The notes under the pieces are model-generated. The model saw only the letters and a program-made list of their open reading frames with translations. It had not been told where the DNA came from and did not search any database. DNA of 64,000 bases from Carallia brachiata (Eukaryota; Streptophyta; Magnoliopsida; Malpighiales; Rhizophoraceae). Positions 1-11,929 of the stretch are shown here, piece by piece. Where the stretch lies: contig JADCRB010000072.1 in NCBI GenBank assembly GCA_021464245.1, positions 766,055 to 830,054 of the forward strand, read 5' to 3'. Both the position numbers and the translations under genes were made by a program. How positions within the stretch are numbered: the stretch's first letter is position 1; every line of letters begins with the position of its first letter.

Positions 1-595
1 ATAGCATAATGTAAAAAAATCAACTGCTCTATGCAATTGATTCCTTTTATTTTCCTTTTCTTTTTGTTTTGGGATTAAATAAAGCGTTTTCTTTTCCTTT
101 CGTTTATTTTTCCTTTGTTTGAACTGCGGATTCCTATTTAGTTTCCATTCAATTCTAGCATGGTTCCTAGCTATTGCAGTTTTGATCTTGAGTGGGCAAA
201 CTGTAACCCGACCTTTCATCGAGATCAATTTTCAAGTTCTGGGCTATGGCACGTATCGAACCGGAACACAGTCAGGGCTATTTTACAGGCTTCAACAAAT
301 TGGAGGCAAAAACAAAAAAGCTCACTTGCACAAAGAACCAATTGGATTTTTGACTTCAAAAAAATAGCTCTAATTAAACACGAAACTAATCCATCACTTT
401 CTTCTAATTTAAGCATACTTTAAGAATTGATCATGTGAAAAATACTCACGTGTTCTCAGATGGACATTAATTTCACCACTCTTTTCCCTAAGCGGACGCG
501 AATGCACGTACATGTACCACATGTACCACTACTCAGTCAAAAATTACTCAAAAGTAAGGAAAAAAGGGCTTTATGCAGAATTGCTAGTCAAAAGC
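1..595. repeat. Tail end of an upstream tandem unit (unit 0)
   Basis: This stretch matches 22326-22924, about 31801-32176 and about 45885-46492 almost base for base. It is therefore the distal tail of another repeat unit whose body lies left of the window. All four copies end at the same sequence, tcaaaagc. Open frames here (for example 119-367) start at a non-ATG codon or lack family features, and their conservation is explained by the duplication alone. I see no gene in it. Confidence 0.85.
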
Positions 596-1215
596 TAAGG
601 TGACTTAAACTTGGAATTGGAGATGGCTCACCATTGAGTCCACCGCATATCATATTTAGTGCAATCATTCAGGACAGTAGAATTAATGATTATGCCTTAG
701 GGATTCCTCTGGAATTCCCAGTATCTTATCTAAGTTAGCTACTCTTTCAAGTTTTCATCGCAGCTTGTTTCTGATTATGGACTTGTGTAATTATGAACTT
801 GAGTATTAATTTGTTGAAAATTCTAAGCACTGAAAACAGCTACTCTTGTATGCTTTATGCCTATTACATATTCACATTTGTGCATGCTGTAGGACGAGAT
901 TTGGACTTCACTTGGATTTTTCCTGCTTAAGGCATCGATGGAGGGTGATCTTGCAGCTTAATTAACAGAAAACTCTTAATCATAAATAAACCCGAACCGC
1001 ATGGGTTTTTGATCTTAAGATGATATTAATCATTCAATGATTAAATGGGGTCTACATCTTCTTCCCTATTTTAAGTCCGCAATTTGGAGTCGGTACTGTG
1101 ATAAAACCAAAAGGGTAGGATTTGAAATATCAAAATACATTGCTTATGCGGCAGCAGCAATCAGAGGTTGCAATGAATACATTACCGGCAAACCGGAAGC
1201 ATACTATACACAATG

Positions 1216-4200
1216 TTAGATCGATTTTTGGACGTGGGAAAGCATCCATCTCGGCATTGATGTGTTAGCAGTAGGCTGAGTTTGAGCTTCAGCCTCTTCA
1301 TTTTGGGTCATGAGCGGTCTAATCTGCATAGGGCCACTGCATCATCAACAAATACATTCATTTTAGCTTCTTTGACAAACCCTTGACAATGTTTTCTGTC
1401 TTGCAGTATTCGTGCTTTTGATCCTATCCACGAACTAGCTAAATACGATAAAAAGAAAACTGATAGAATAAAGGATAAACCAATGCATGAGACTCCAACA
1501 TTCGTGGGGTCTTTGGAATGGTTTATGCATGCAATCTTCCTTTTATTTTTAGGCAAAGAGGTTGTTTCTAAGATCTGAGAGAACACTGGAAACATAAATG
1601 AAGAAAAAACAGGAGATAGCGTGCGAGAGAAAGGGAGAGAAATGTTACCCGATAGTTAGAGAAGGTGATGATAGCAACGGCAGCGTCTGAGACTGCGGTG
1701 GTTGCATGGAGGATGATGAGTTTTGACCAAGGTTTTGCTGTTCCCACTGTGCATGCCCAGCAAATGTCTTTTCATTTTCCTTGAGCTATTTATTTCATCC
1801 AATTAATTTACAACTGTTACAAACTGTGATGCAATCATCCCATGTTTATATCTCTGGGGTATGACAGTTAATCTGAAACACCAGAATTTTACCTTCTTTG
1901 CCAGTATTTTGTTTTGCTCCTGCAAAGCTCTTTCCTGTCATAATTTTTTATGTTAGGCATCACATAAAATCTGCTATATTTGAATGTGGACATGAAGTTT
2001 AAGCTTTTTCTCAATTCCTAGATTCCATAAGAAATTTACCAAAAACTAAAAGTTTAAGCTTTGTAAAAAGGAAAGTCTAAACGTATTATAAGTTATATCA
2101 GATCTTTATATTTTATCAATATAAAACTTACTACTTTTTAATAGGATGAATTATGTTATGGAGTAATTTCATGGGGATCATATGCCTGTATATTTAACAT
2201 TAAGCTTGCATAGCTTTAAGAAAATTAACCTACACGTGCTCTTGAAGATTTCTGAGACAAATTGTTCATACAATTCTCTTGGACACCTGAGAAATTTGGT
2301 TTGGGCTCCCAAAACTGACCCTTCCCATACCCATAAAAGTGCGATGTCATTGGCTAAGCTTATCAATAAAGACAAGAAAAACAATTGACGAATATCCCAT
2401 TCAGCAGTCAATTCCACATGAAAATTTCATTTGCATTCCCTTGCAAACTTGCATAAATGCAAAATATATGTTCACCTTCTTCTGCAGTTCTGAAATGGAT
2501 TCATTGATGTGTTGGTTCTGAAAATAATTGCCAACGTCAGTCTAACTCATTCTGTGATCAAGCATGACATTGTTTGTAACAATCAGCAAAAATAGCAAAA
2601 CATTCAGAGACACTACGATTCACCTTTCTTGATCGTATGCGCTTAAGGGCAGTATCAATTTGTTGCTCCGAGTGTTGGAGCTCTCTCAGACTCATGGGTT
2701 CTAGATCTTCTCCGGCATAGTTCCTGAATATTAATGGAAAATGTGTTACGTGATTCTGTTGACTCTCCAGCGTCGGCTAATAATGATAAAGTGCTCTAAC
2801 AATTTAACTTAGCAAAATGACCAGCACCAACTTTACTTATATATACATACTTCTTTAGCACCGTGATTTTTGCAGAAGATAAGGAGAGAAGCAGATGCTC
2901 AAAAGTCAGGGAAGTGTAGTACCTTATGTTTCTTTGTAGGGCTTCAATCCTCGCCATGAGCTTTGTATGATCCAGAGACGAGCTTCCCTTAATAGAATTA
3001 AGAAATTTGTTGGACATGCATTAAGCTCTACAAGTGAGAAGGACTATTTCTTATTTTTGGTCAAAAAAGAGTTTAGGAGTAGGAGTAATGGTAATCCAGA
3101 CTAAGGTCAGGAAGTGGCTACAGATCGTTAAAAATTTATAGTAGAACTTATTTATCACCCATTCACAAAAGACTCCAACAGTAGCAGCCAATGAAATTTG
3201 AAGAGAAGACTATTTATTTTACATGCTCACGTCAAATGCCTAGATAGTGTCAAAGCATTCGTGATTCATTCATCGTATTGTATGTTCTGTATAAAAGATT
3301 CTTGCTTTGCAAATAAGCATCTTTACTAACCAATCAACAAATAGATCATTGCTAGTATAAAAATGCAATCTTGCTTTAGTCATTCTATATTTCACAACAA
3401 AAGAGTTGAATAACCGGTAGCTAGGGCCAAAAACATGCCAATCAATGCAGGAAAATTTTCAGACGTGGAGATTCAGTATACTCTTTGGATAAATTGCCAA
3501 ATTACACTAAATTGGCTCCCAAAGTACCTGCTGGCCTGAGTCAGAAGCAATAACCTGTCTTTCTGGCTGTGAATACCTCTCATATCTTTCTATTATGCCC
3601 TCCATGCTGACAAGAATTTAAAAAAAAAAAAAAGTTCTAAAATAAGGCCAAAATAACCCAAGATTGAACTAAGAACGATGAGGATATAAGGTATAAGGCT
3701 TTTGATCAAGTAATATTTCTCTTCGAGACCTAAAATTCAGGAAGAAATAACCACTTGCCAAATAGAGAATACAAGAGAGCACAAATATCAGCCCTTATAA
3801 TAATCGAGCCATATGCTAACCGAGAGACCATATTGACACTCATTTTAGTTTATCATTTTAGATATCCTACACTAATAAGTATTGGTTCAGTTAGTAAACA
3901 AGTTGACTCCAAACAAATTCACTTACCAATCTACAGGATTCAAAACTTGGAAAAAACACTTATTAGAGGGAGTAATTAATTCCCGAGGTGGTTGCTCCCA
4001 CTTGGCCACCATTTTCAAGATCTTGATCTAAAGTTTTGATATCCTAGACCAATATGTCCGGATACGTAGGACCTTGGTTTAATTTTTACATAGCTTACAT
4101 ACACTGAAATAAATTTATTTTCTGTTGTTCATTATATTTACTCACTTTTTCTGGTGACTGTAGTAGACATTTGATTTTATGTCTCACAAAGCTGAAACCT

Positions 4201-5711
4201 ACTAAAAAGACTTATTTATCGGCTATCTTGATATTCTTTGACACCAATCCCTCAATTAATTTTTGAAATCCTGGCAAAAAAGTTCTAGTTGTGCTAATAA
4301 GTTTATAAGTTCCATTACATGGATATGAGTTCACAACAAGTACAATTAAAATCTTTGATTGCACAAAAAAGAAACCATAGATATGCAATTAAGTTATTGT
4401 AATTATACTTTTTGTAGGATTGTGTATACTAATACGCTAAAAACCTGAATCCACCAATCATTTTCTAACTTTGTTTCAGTATTATTATGGTTTTCTAGGA
4501 CAATTACTTGTCCTTAACTAGATTTGCTTGAGCACTTTGTGGGACAATTAATTGTCCTTAACTAGATTTGTTGAGCACTGTTATGATATCGTTGAATAAT
4601 TAATGGTTAGCCTATAGGGGGGATTTTTGCAGAACAATGGAAATCTTGGATAACAACCTCAGATTGCTTTACATCGTTGAGAGGCATATAATCCTGGACA
4701 CACTGTCACCAACAACAGTAAATTCCAACGTCCTAGGTTGCAAAGCCGATGCAAATCAAAACAGCAAGCCATATGACACAAAGCTCTAAAACCCCTTTTG
4801 GTCAAGACTTTAATTGCCCCAACCAAGCCCTTCCTAGGTATCAAAATCCTGAGAATCAAAATCAATTTAGAGGACCCCCAAAAAGTGCTAATTTTCTGGT
4901 TTTTCCTCCGACTCCAAGTAATTAATAGGCGTTGGACTATCAGAATTGAAGCATGCATACATATAGTAAGCCATTAACACTCCAAATTGTAAGCAGTTGA
5001 AGCTTCCACTGACCTATCACATTAATGAATGTGCTGTTAATTGTCTGTCACATGATGATACTAAAATTAACAGAAAATTAAGCAAAAATGAAGGAAGAAG
5101 AAGAAGAAGAAGATGGAGAAAACTTGGTGATTGTAACCGTACTACACAAAAAAAAAAAGAAAGGACGTGTGTCATAGTACTGTGTTCATATATCCGCAGT
5201 GAAATTAGGTCCTTTGGTACTATTTAATCGGTATATATACATCACCATCTCCTTGTTTGTGAATACAAACGTTTGCAGATTATAACTACTGCAAGAAGAA
5301 GTGGGTAGAGTAGTTTTGATTTTTACTGTAATCTAGTACCTGAAAAATGACCCAAAAAAAATGAAAATATACAATCAAAAACACTGAAACACATAAGAAA
5401 ACAATAATAATAATAAATGAAAGGAAACATACAAATAATTAGACAGTTCAATAAAGTAAGTAATAATTAAAATGCATCATGCAAGAAATGAAGGGAAAAA
5501 ACAAAAACAATAAGAAGAAAGAAAAACCTGGAATCACTAGAATACTCAAAGAGCTTTCCTTTGCTAGAGAGACAATCAAAGCAACTTCAGCATCACAAAG
5601 AACTGAGATCTCGCGGGCTTTCTTTAACAGACCAGTCCTTCTCTTAGAGAAAGTCACTTGCCTGCTAATCTTGTTCTCGATCCGCTTCAACTGAACCCTA
5701 CCTCTGCCCAT
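1216..5711 (-). pseudogene. FUL-like MADS-box gene, copy 1 (frameshift in exon 1)
   Basis: This is a SQUA/AP1/FUL-class MICK MADS transcription factor gene. The exons, all on the minus strand, are 5528-5711, 3528-3606, 2923-2987, 2624-2723, 2476-2517, 1893-1934, 1649-1785 and 1216-1336. All have GT-AG borders and the family's usual exon sizes (79, 65, 100, 42, 42 and 137 bp for exons 2-7). Exon 1 begins [16 protein letters not shown] but is 184 bp instead of 185. One base is missing near 5568-5571 compared with unit 3 (gagagac against gagaagac). The shifted frame reaches TAA a few codons into exon 2. Other differences from copy 3 are His33 to Arg in the MADS domain and TAG changed to TCG at the end, which adds two residues. 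Exons 2-8 remain fully open, and exon 2 begins with an in-frame ATG. The C-terminus has the FUL-type motif MPRWML and no CaaX farnesylation box. A 403-bp insertion lies just upstream of the TATA box. It is a pseudogene for DNA binding. Confidence 0.93.
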
Positions 5712-5994
5712 TTTTTTCCACTCCTTTTTTTTTTTGCTTGGATTTTTGGTGATCTAAATGGGCAAAAGAGCACCTAAAGACAATTCAAGAAAACCCTAGA
5801 CAGCTAAGCTACATGTGGTGGCTCATTTTCTGAAGCAAGCCCACAACCACAACAAGAGGAGAAAAAAAATTAAAGGAATATGTATAGGGAGGCTCTATTT
5901 TTATGTATAGTATAATATTATGGGAAGGTTTCTATTTTTGTGTTGGTTTAGGCGTTCTTCTATGTTGTATGAAGCATAACTGGCTTGGGTTGTG

Positions 5995-6000
5995 TATATA
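5995..6000 (-). promoter_or_regulatory. TATA box of FUL-like copy 1
   Basis: On the minus strand the sequence reads cccttatatacacaacc, a good plant TATA box about 285 bp upstream of the ATG at 5711. That implies a 5' leader of roughly 250 nt. The same box at the same distance occurs in unit 3 (38194-38199). The match is by sequence and spacing only. Confidence 0.6.
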
Positions 6001-6030
6001 AGGGGGTAAAAAAAAAAGAATAGGGGAAAG

Positions 6031-6433
6031 TAAGGTTATTAGAATCAAATCGGTCATTGATTCGAAAATATTAGCAGGTTAAGGTTCAATTAGTTGAATT
6101 AGTATTTAATAATATATATATATATATATATATATTAAATATTATTTTTTTAATTTTAAAAATTAAATTAAAAATTTTAATTAAATTTAAGATTAAATTG
6201 AAATTTTTAAGTACTTTAAAGTTTAAATTATAATTTAAATAAATGTTGAGATTAAATTATAATTTATAAATTTTTTATTTATTTTAAAGCGGTTCAACTG
6301 ATCTGATTTTGACTGGTTTTGGCCAATTCGATTCTTATAAAAAAATAACTTAAATTAGCCTAAACCTTCAGCCGGTCACGATTGAATTAGTCGAATCGAT
6401 CAGTCCAAACCGATTTTAACAAAACTGAAGAAA
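6031..6433. mobile_element. 403-bp AT-rich MITE-like insertion specific to unit 1
   Basis: The insertion is flanked by ggaaag on both sides (6025-6030 and 6434-6439), while unit 3 has a single ggaaag at the matching point (38221-38226). Both ends carry related inverted stretches around aatcggt and gattcga. The centre holds a perfect (AT)n run and A/T-only sequence. It has no coding capacity. The superfamily is uncertain. It lies about 30 bp upstream of the copy 1 TATA box. Confidence 0.6.
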
Positions 6434-9400
6434 GGAAAGACTATATACTGTATTGCAGATGAGGTTTTTTCTTGCCTTTTTTTTTTTTTTTGGTACCACT
6501 ACGCAAGTATGTAACCAACACCATGAAAATGAAAGATAATTAGTATCACAATTTATTTATTTTTTATTTTTAATATATTTTTTATAATTTAATAATTTAA
6601 ATCTTTATGTATCAATTTTACAATTCTCATTGTGTGTTTATTTAATTTTTTTTTAACTTCTACAAACTACACTTAAATAATAAAAAATTATAACACAATT
6701 TTTGATAATATTTGATATTTTTTATTTAAATTTAATTATTTAATAACATTTATTATTACGTTGTTGTTTTGAAGATATTGTTGTGAAGTAAACAAAAATT
6801 TATTTTTTTATTAGAAATTATTTTTTCTATTTTTACTTGATTTCCCTGTTTTACATTTTTCTTGCTGTTCTCGAAGACTTCTGTTTTTGAGGGGTTTTGT
6901 CTGGCCGGGTGACAGCAATTGATGATGACAGGTACAAGAGTATTTTAATGAAGTTATGTGCTGTCGAGTTGTGATTGAAGGAATTGGTTACTGTCAGAAT
7001 TACAACCACAGGTTCGTCGAGCTGACAAGTCCGTACATAATCCTGACAGCGTTCCGTTGGACCCCCCCAAAGAGCTCCTCCTCCCCTCCACATGGGAATG
7101 GCGACGGGGCTCCAACTTTCCCGGTATGACCGTTTCCTTTTCGTGTGTCAAACAAAGCACTTTACTTATCAATTGAAAGGTGCACAAAAAAATAAACGTA
7201 TATGATTATTTTATTTTTTTATTTAATAAATTTTTTTTATTATATTACGTTATATTAATATATATTATATTATTCTCATTATATTATCATCAATTTTTTT
7301 AATAAAAAAATATATCATAAACGTATCAATCATCATATTTTTGAGTTTAAATCAAAATAAATTTCATTAACTATCGAGCTCAACTACCCCTTATAAGAAA
7401 AGAGCTACTACCAAAATATTATTAAATTTGAGTGAGTCCCTCTCGTAATCGACCCCAATATTAATAAATCTTGAATCCAACAATACTCTCGTGTAATCTA
7501 AATCCAAGATACATAGCCGATGCCATTGGGAAATATTAAACCTCGATTGCGAAAGAGAAAAAGCGATTCGGTAACCACTAGGCCGCTGAATCATTGGTTT
7601 TTTCAAAATTTTCTCCCCTCGTTGCTTTTATTTTGATAATAGATGTATGTACACACACAAAAATACATATCGTATCCTAATTAATTTTGAGTTACACATC
7701 CTAAGAATAATAATAATTCTCACCTCTCACATTAATCCCTAAAAACCACAAAAAAAACCGTAGATTTTTATTTTTCTCCAAAGGTGTAAATGAATTCCAT
7801 CGTGTACCATATAAGTTCACAATTTTGTCTGTTTATTAGCATTTACAACAAAAGATTTTGTTAAATTGAAAGGATATTTGAATAATATGAGTTCAACAAT
7901 TAAGAACCTTTATTTGACTTATTAGTCAGATACGATTTCTTATAAGATTATATATCATTCAATTTTTTGGTCTATATATATCATTCAATTAAGAAACATA
8001 AGTATGATACATGCTTGCTGCTTGATGATGTCCCAGTATCTCCTTTTTCGGGTCGGGTAAAATGCCTCGTGGGTCAACTGTTGACCCGCACGATCTCCAG
8101 TAGGAAAAGGGCATATCGAATTGCACCATGATCTGCATAAAATTACAAGTTGAGTAGACTAATTATCAAAATGCAAAATTACATTCAAAAGGATTTTGAG
8201 GCCATAATTAACTTGCATATTATTTCTCCACAATCATTGATCACTTTTTAGTGGTTAATTTAGGTGGAGTGTATTTTAATCGGCAATCATTACTTTCATT
8301 TTAATTTCTGATGATTTTTTTTTTGAAGTATAATTAATAGGTACGTCGATCTTTAAACATTTGAAAATTATTCACCTGGCCTTTATCACGCCACCATGCA
8401 TATAATGAAGTGCGCAATTATATGTGGGAAATTTTAGGTGAGCTTGGGGTGGTGCCTACTAACTTACGCAATATTATCCTTATTTACAAAAATTAAATTA
8501 TGTAGAAGAAAATGTATTTTATATATAAAACGTGTAAGTTAAAAATAAAAATATCTCTTATAATTTTTAGGTGTCAAAATGACTCATGGGTCTCTTTAGT
8601 TGTTTTTTTTTTTTTTTTTTTGTTCTTTTCTAGTTGTAAGGAAGGATGAAATGCTATAAAATGATAATATAATCATTAAAATTCGACTAAAAAATTTTTA
8701 CAAAATATTTCAATTAATTATATTAAAAATACGAGACGTCTCTTTCTTTAATTAACGGCCAAACTATTAACTACTACCCTCCTAAAAAGGTAAAATACAT
8801 TTATGCATGTTATTTACTAAAGCTTATTATTAATGATGGATCCAAAAAAATTAATCAACATATCATAAGGATGATAATTAAACGCGTCACCTAGCAGGTA
8901 TTAATCATCCGATTAAGAACCGAATTGCACGAATCAGTAATTTGTTTTTCTAATGTATAGATTTATATGCATTTGTATCTCGTTTCCATGCTTAAAATAA
9001 AACAAAAAAAAGAAAAAAGGTTCAAGGGGGACCATAATGCACGACCACGTCCCAGAATTAAAATATACCTATTATTATAGAGAACTAGACTCTCTTACGA
9101 AGCTTTACCCATCTCCACCATGCAGGGGGGACCATTGTACGAATGTTCAAAAACCCAGAAAAAATTCATAATAAGAAAATGCAAAATAAGATCATAAAGA
9201 AAGAGAATAATTAGTTTAACGAATAGACGTACTTCTCGGTAAAATATTAAACATTCAAACGCATGATTTAATCTCATCGTGTCATTGAATGACGAAAATT
9301 TCTTTATATTCGGAAGACAACTTGACCCCTAATTGCGTAATCTATATTTATATTTATATCTATACACAAATCAAGAAGAGAACTAGATAGGTCATTCGTG

Positions 9401-9443
9401 TCAATTGTATTTTTTGATCTGTTGCGAACTGACAATACAGGGA
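6434..9443. other. Upstream flank of FUL-like copy 1, no gene seen
   Basis: This is AT-rich non-coding sequence shared with 24909-27442 (unit 2) and 38227-41185 (unit 3). A more GC-rich block at about 6850-7190 is kept in all three units and may be old promoter or transposon sequence. I found no homologous protein in any frame. A W-box palindrome at 8071-8087 is listed separately. Confidence 0.7.
8071..8087. promoter_or_regulatory. Palindromic double W-box
   Basis: GGGTCAACTGTTGACCC is a perfect 8-bp inverted repeat around one base. Each arm holds a TTGACC W-box core, the usual WRKY binding site, in opposite orientation. The stem can be extended with CGTG/CACG on the outside. Unit 2 has one mismatch (26000-26016) and unit 3 is degraded. 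Binding is inferred from the motif only. It is about 2.4 kb upstream of the copy 1 start. Confidence 0.4.
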
Positions 9444-9448
9444 TTGTG

Positions 9449-9526
9449 TGATAACACAAGGTTTTGTCATTCAAGGCTCACAATATTCTCTCTATTCAAT
9501 CTGTATAAATACAAAGACATATATAC
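9449..9526 (-). repeat. Distal part of the Copia 3' LTR
   Basis: This matches the first 78 bp (plus orientation) of the intact LTR of unit 2 (27448-27684). The LTR is then interrupted and resumes near 11797. Confidence 0.75.
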
Positions 9527-11796
9527 CTTACTTATTTTCTAATATGAATACAATTAATGAGGTCAGTCAATTGAATTAACTAATTTTTGGAATGTGATCC
9601 GAAGCGCAAGAGGGTCCGTAGGGGAACATGCCTTGAGAATTGCAAAGTTCGGACCGTTTGGCTCTTTTCGCCCGTTCCAGTTTGTGAGTCCTTTAGGTTC
9701 GGTGGAATTTGAGTTTATGGGATCCCGTCACCGCCATGAAATTATTCTCAAGAGGGAAAAGTTTGGGCCATTGATATTTTTGGTCTACTAGAGTATTTGA
9801 AAAATAATAAATATTGAATTTGAAATAATATTTTTATTTGTAATAATAAAATTTATTATTTAATTTTTTATTATTGAAAAAGTATATTAGTATTAAAACT
9901 TACAATATTATTATTATCAAGATAATTTCTTTTGCAATCAAACAAAACTCTCCTCAGAATGAGGCCCCTCCATTATTTTATAACTAGTAAATAACCTGCG
10001 CAATACGTAGAATCAATAAGTAATTTTTAGTTAATTAATTATATATTTTGTTGAAGTACATGTACACTATTATTTTTTGCACATCTAAAATTTTTGATAT
10101 CATTTAAATAAATGTTACTAAAAAAAAAGTACAAATCACATACAATCTAAATGAATACTATTGTGTTTAATATGAGGTTATCCTAATATCTATGTGGATG
10201 CCATAAATATATTTATACAGATATTATAAATATTATTGATACAAATCCTACCGTGCAATTTTTTGAAATAGTATTTTTTTTTTACAAGTATTTAATATTT
10301 AATTGTAAATTCCTCTCGCATGTGTTTATAAATGATGTTATTTTCAGATGTTATCTTGTTCATATATGTATCACTAACAGAATATACAATGATAAAAAAA
10401 AGGAATAAATAAGACTTTAATGACAATAAAAAAAATATCTAGGCAAAAAACAATATGAAACTGAACATCAACTCCCTTTGGCATACATGTAGAAATTATT
10501 ACCAAAATAATTTAGATGAGAAACTAATCAAGAACAAAAGACAATATGAAACAGGGCATTAATTCTCTTTGGCCTACATGTATTAATTATTACTAATATA
10601 TCAAGAAAGAGAAACATACAAGCATAAAAATTACACATATGATTACCAACAAACAATAACAATTTGGATGAGAAATTATTACCTATAATTCAGAAATATA
10701 GTTGATAAAAGACAAAAGATTATTGAGAAGTTAAAGAATATGAAGAAATTTGGATTTTAACTAAACATGTTTGCGAGTTTATATTTTGAAGAAAATGACT
10801 GTATGCATATTAAAATCTTAATTCTATGTAATTCTGAGAGAATTTTACATATTGAAATCTTAATTTTATTCAAAATTTAAGAAAGATTACAAACTAATTT
10901 TTCTTTTTTAATTATCTTATATTAAATAATTTTTATTCCAGAATGAAAATTATGTAATAAGTTTTTTTAATTATCTTATATTAAATAATTTTTATTCCAG
11001 AATAAAAATTATGTAATAAGTTTTTTTTAATTATATTTTATTATTAATAAAATTTCATAATTATAAAGATTTAAGGTGCGTTAAAGTAATACTATACAAA
11101 ATAAATAAAATCTTTATTTAATTACAATTAAATTTATATTAATTAATTTATAGAATTATATTCCTAAGTGCAACAGAAATTTAAAAATTATAAAATATTA
11201 TAATATTCTTAATTTACAAAAAAATTATAATTATAACGATTTAATTAGAGTCAAAGTAGTATTATACAAAATCAATAGAGTCCTTATTTGATTACAATTA
11301 AATTTATAAAATACTAATTTTGATTGTAATAAAAATTTAAATATTATGAAATATTTTAATTTTTAACTTATAAATTTATGAAAAGCTGACACACGGTAAA
11401 GAGATAAAGTCTAAAATTTTCTCTCAATTTCAACTTTATATACTTACATATGGATTTATTTTTTCGGGTAAAAGAATGCAACGTGTAAAGTTGTGATAAG
11501 CATAAATTATGTTATGTTGGGTAAATTTTTTATTAAATATCAACATATTATAAATTTTTTTATATTTTGAAAACTAACAAATGCCACGTCATCAACTTGA
11601 GATGACTTGGCACCTGACTGTGTACAACTTCTAAAATTAATTTAACTTAATAAAATAGAAATGTTCCAAATCCAAAACCCTTCGGATGGCAATCATATTT
11701 ATTTTAAATTTGTCATGAAATTGAGTTTTTTTTTTGTTATAAAAGAAAATTGGGTTCATTTTTTAGTAAATATCAACATATTAAAAAAATTTTTGT
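9527..11796. other. 2.3-kb AT-rich insertion inside the Copia 3' LTR
   Basis: This sequence is absent from the unit 2 copy of the LTR. It contains several internal direct repeats: a 59-bp tandem at 10910, a pair at about 10440 and 10540, a pair at about 11050 and 11225, and a pair at 11516 and 11750. A GC-richer island lies at 9590-9790. I could not recognise terminal repeats or a coding domain, so the element type is unknown. About 35 bp of LTR is missing at the insertion point. Confidence 0.6.
10910..11035. repeat. 59-bp tandem repeat, two copies plus a partial third
   Basis: The motif beginning aattatcttatattaaataa recurs 59 bp later with one substitution in view, and a third start follows near 11029. 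It is A/T-rich and non-coding. Confidence 0.7.
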
Positions 11797-11929
11797 CTAG
11801 GGACTTATACAGGACAAGAGATCTGCATAAATAAGGAAAGAATAATTGACAGCACAATATGACAAAATTGTAGCTAGAGATGAAAATAATTAATTAACGA
11901 CGTACTGAATAGGAGCTGGAGCCTTAACA
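11797..11929 (-). repeat. Proximal part of the Copia 3' LTR
   Basis: It ends with ccttaaca, which is the TGTTAAGG start of the LTR in sense orientation, directly next to the polypurine tract. It is clearly diverged from the matching part of the 5' LTR (18126-18268), so the insertion is not recent. Confidence 0.8.

Noticed and set aside
119..367. 82-codon frame repeated at 22444-22692
   Set aside because: It begins at TTG, has no family features, and its conservation follows from the tandem duplication. It breaks in the other copies.
1308..1595. Minus-strand frame overlapping FUL-like exon 8
   Set aside because: It is in a different frame from the spliced exon and has no MADS similarity. It covers intron 7.
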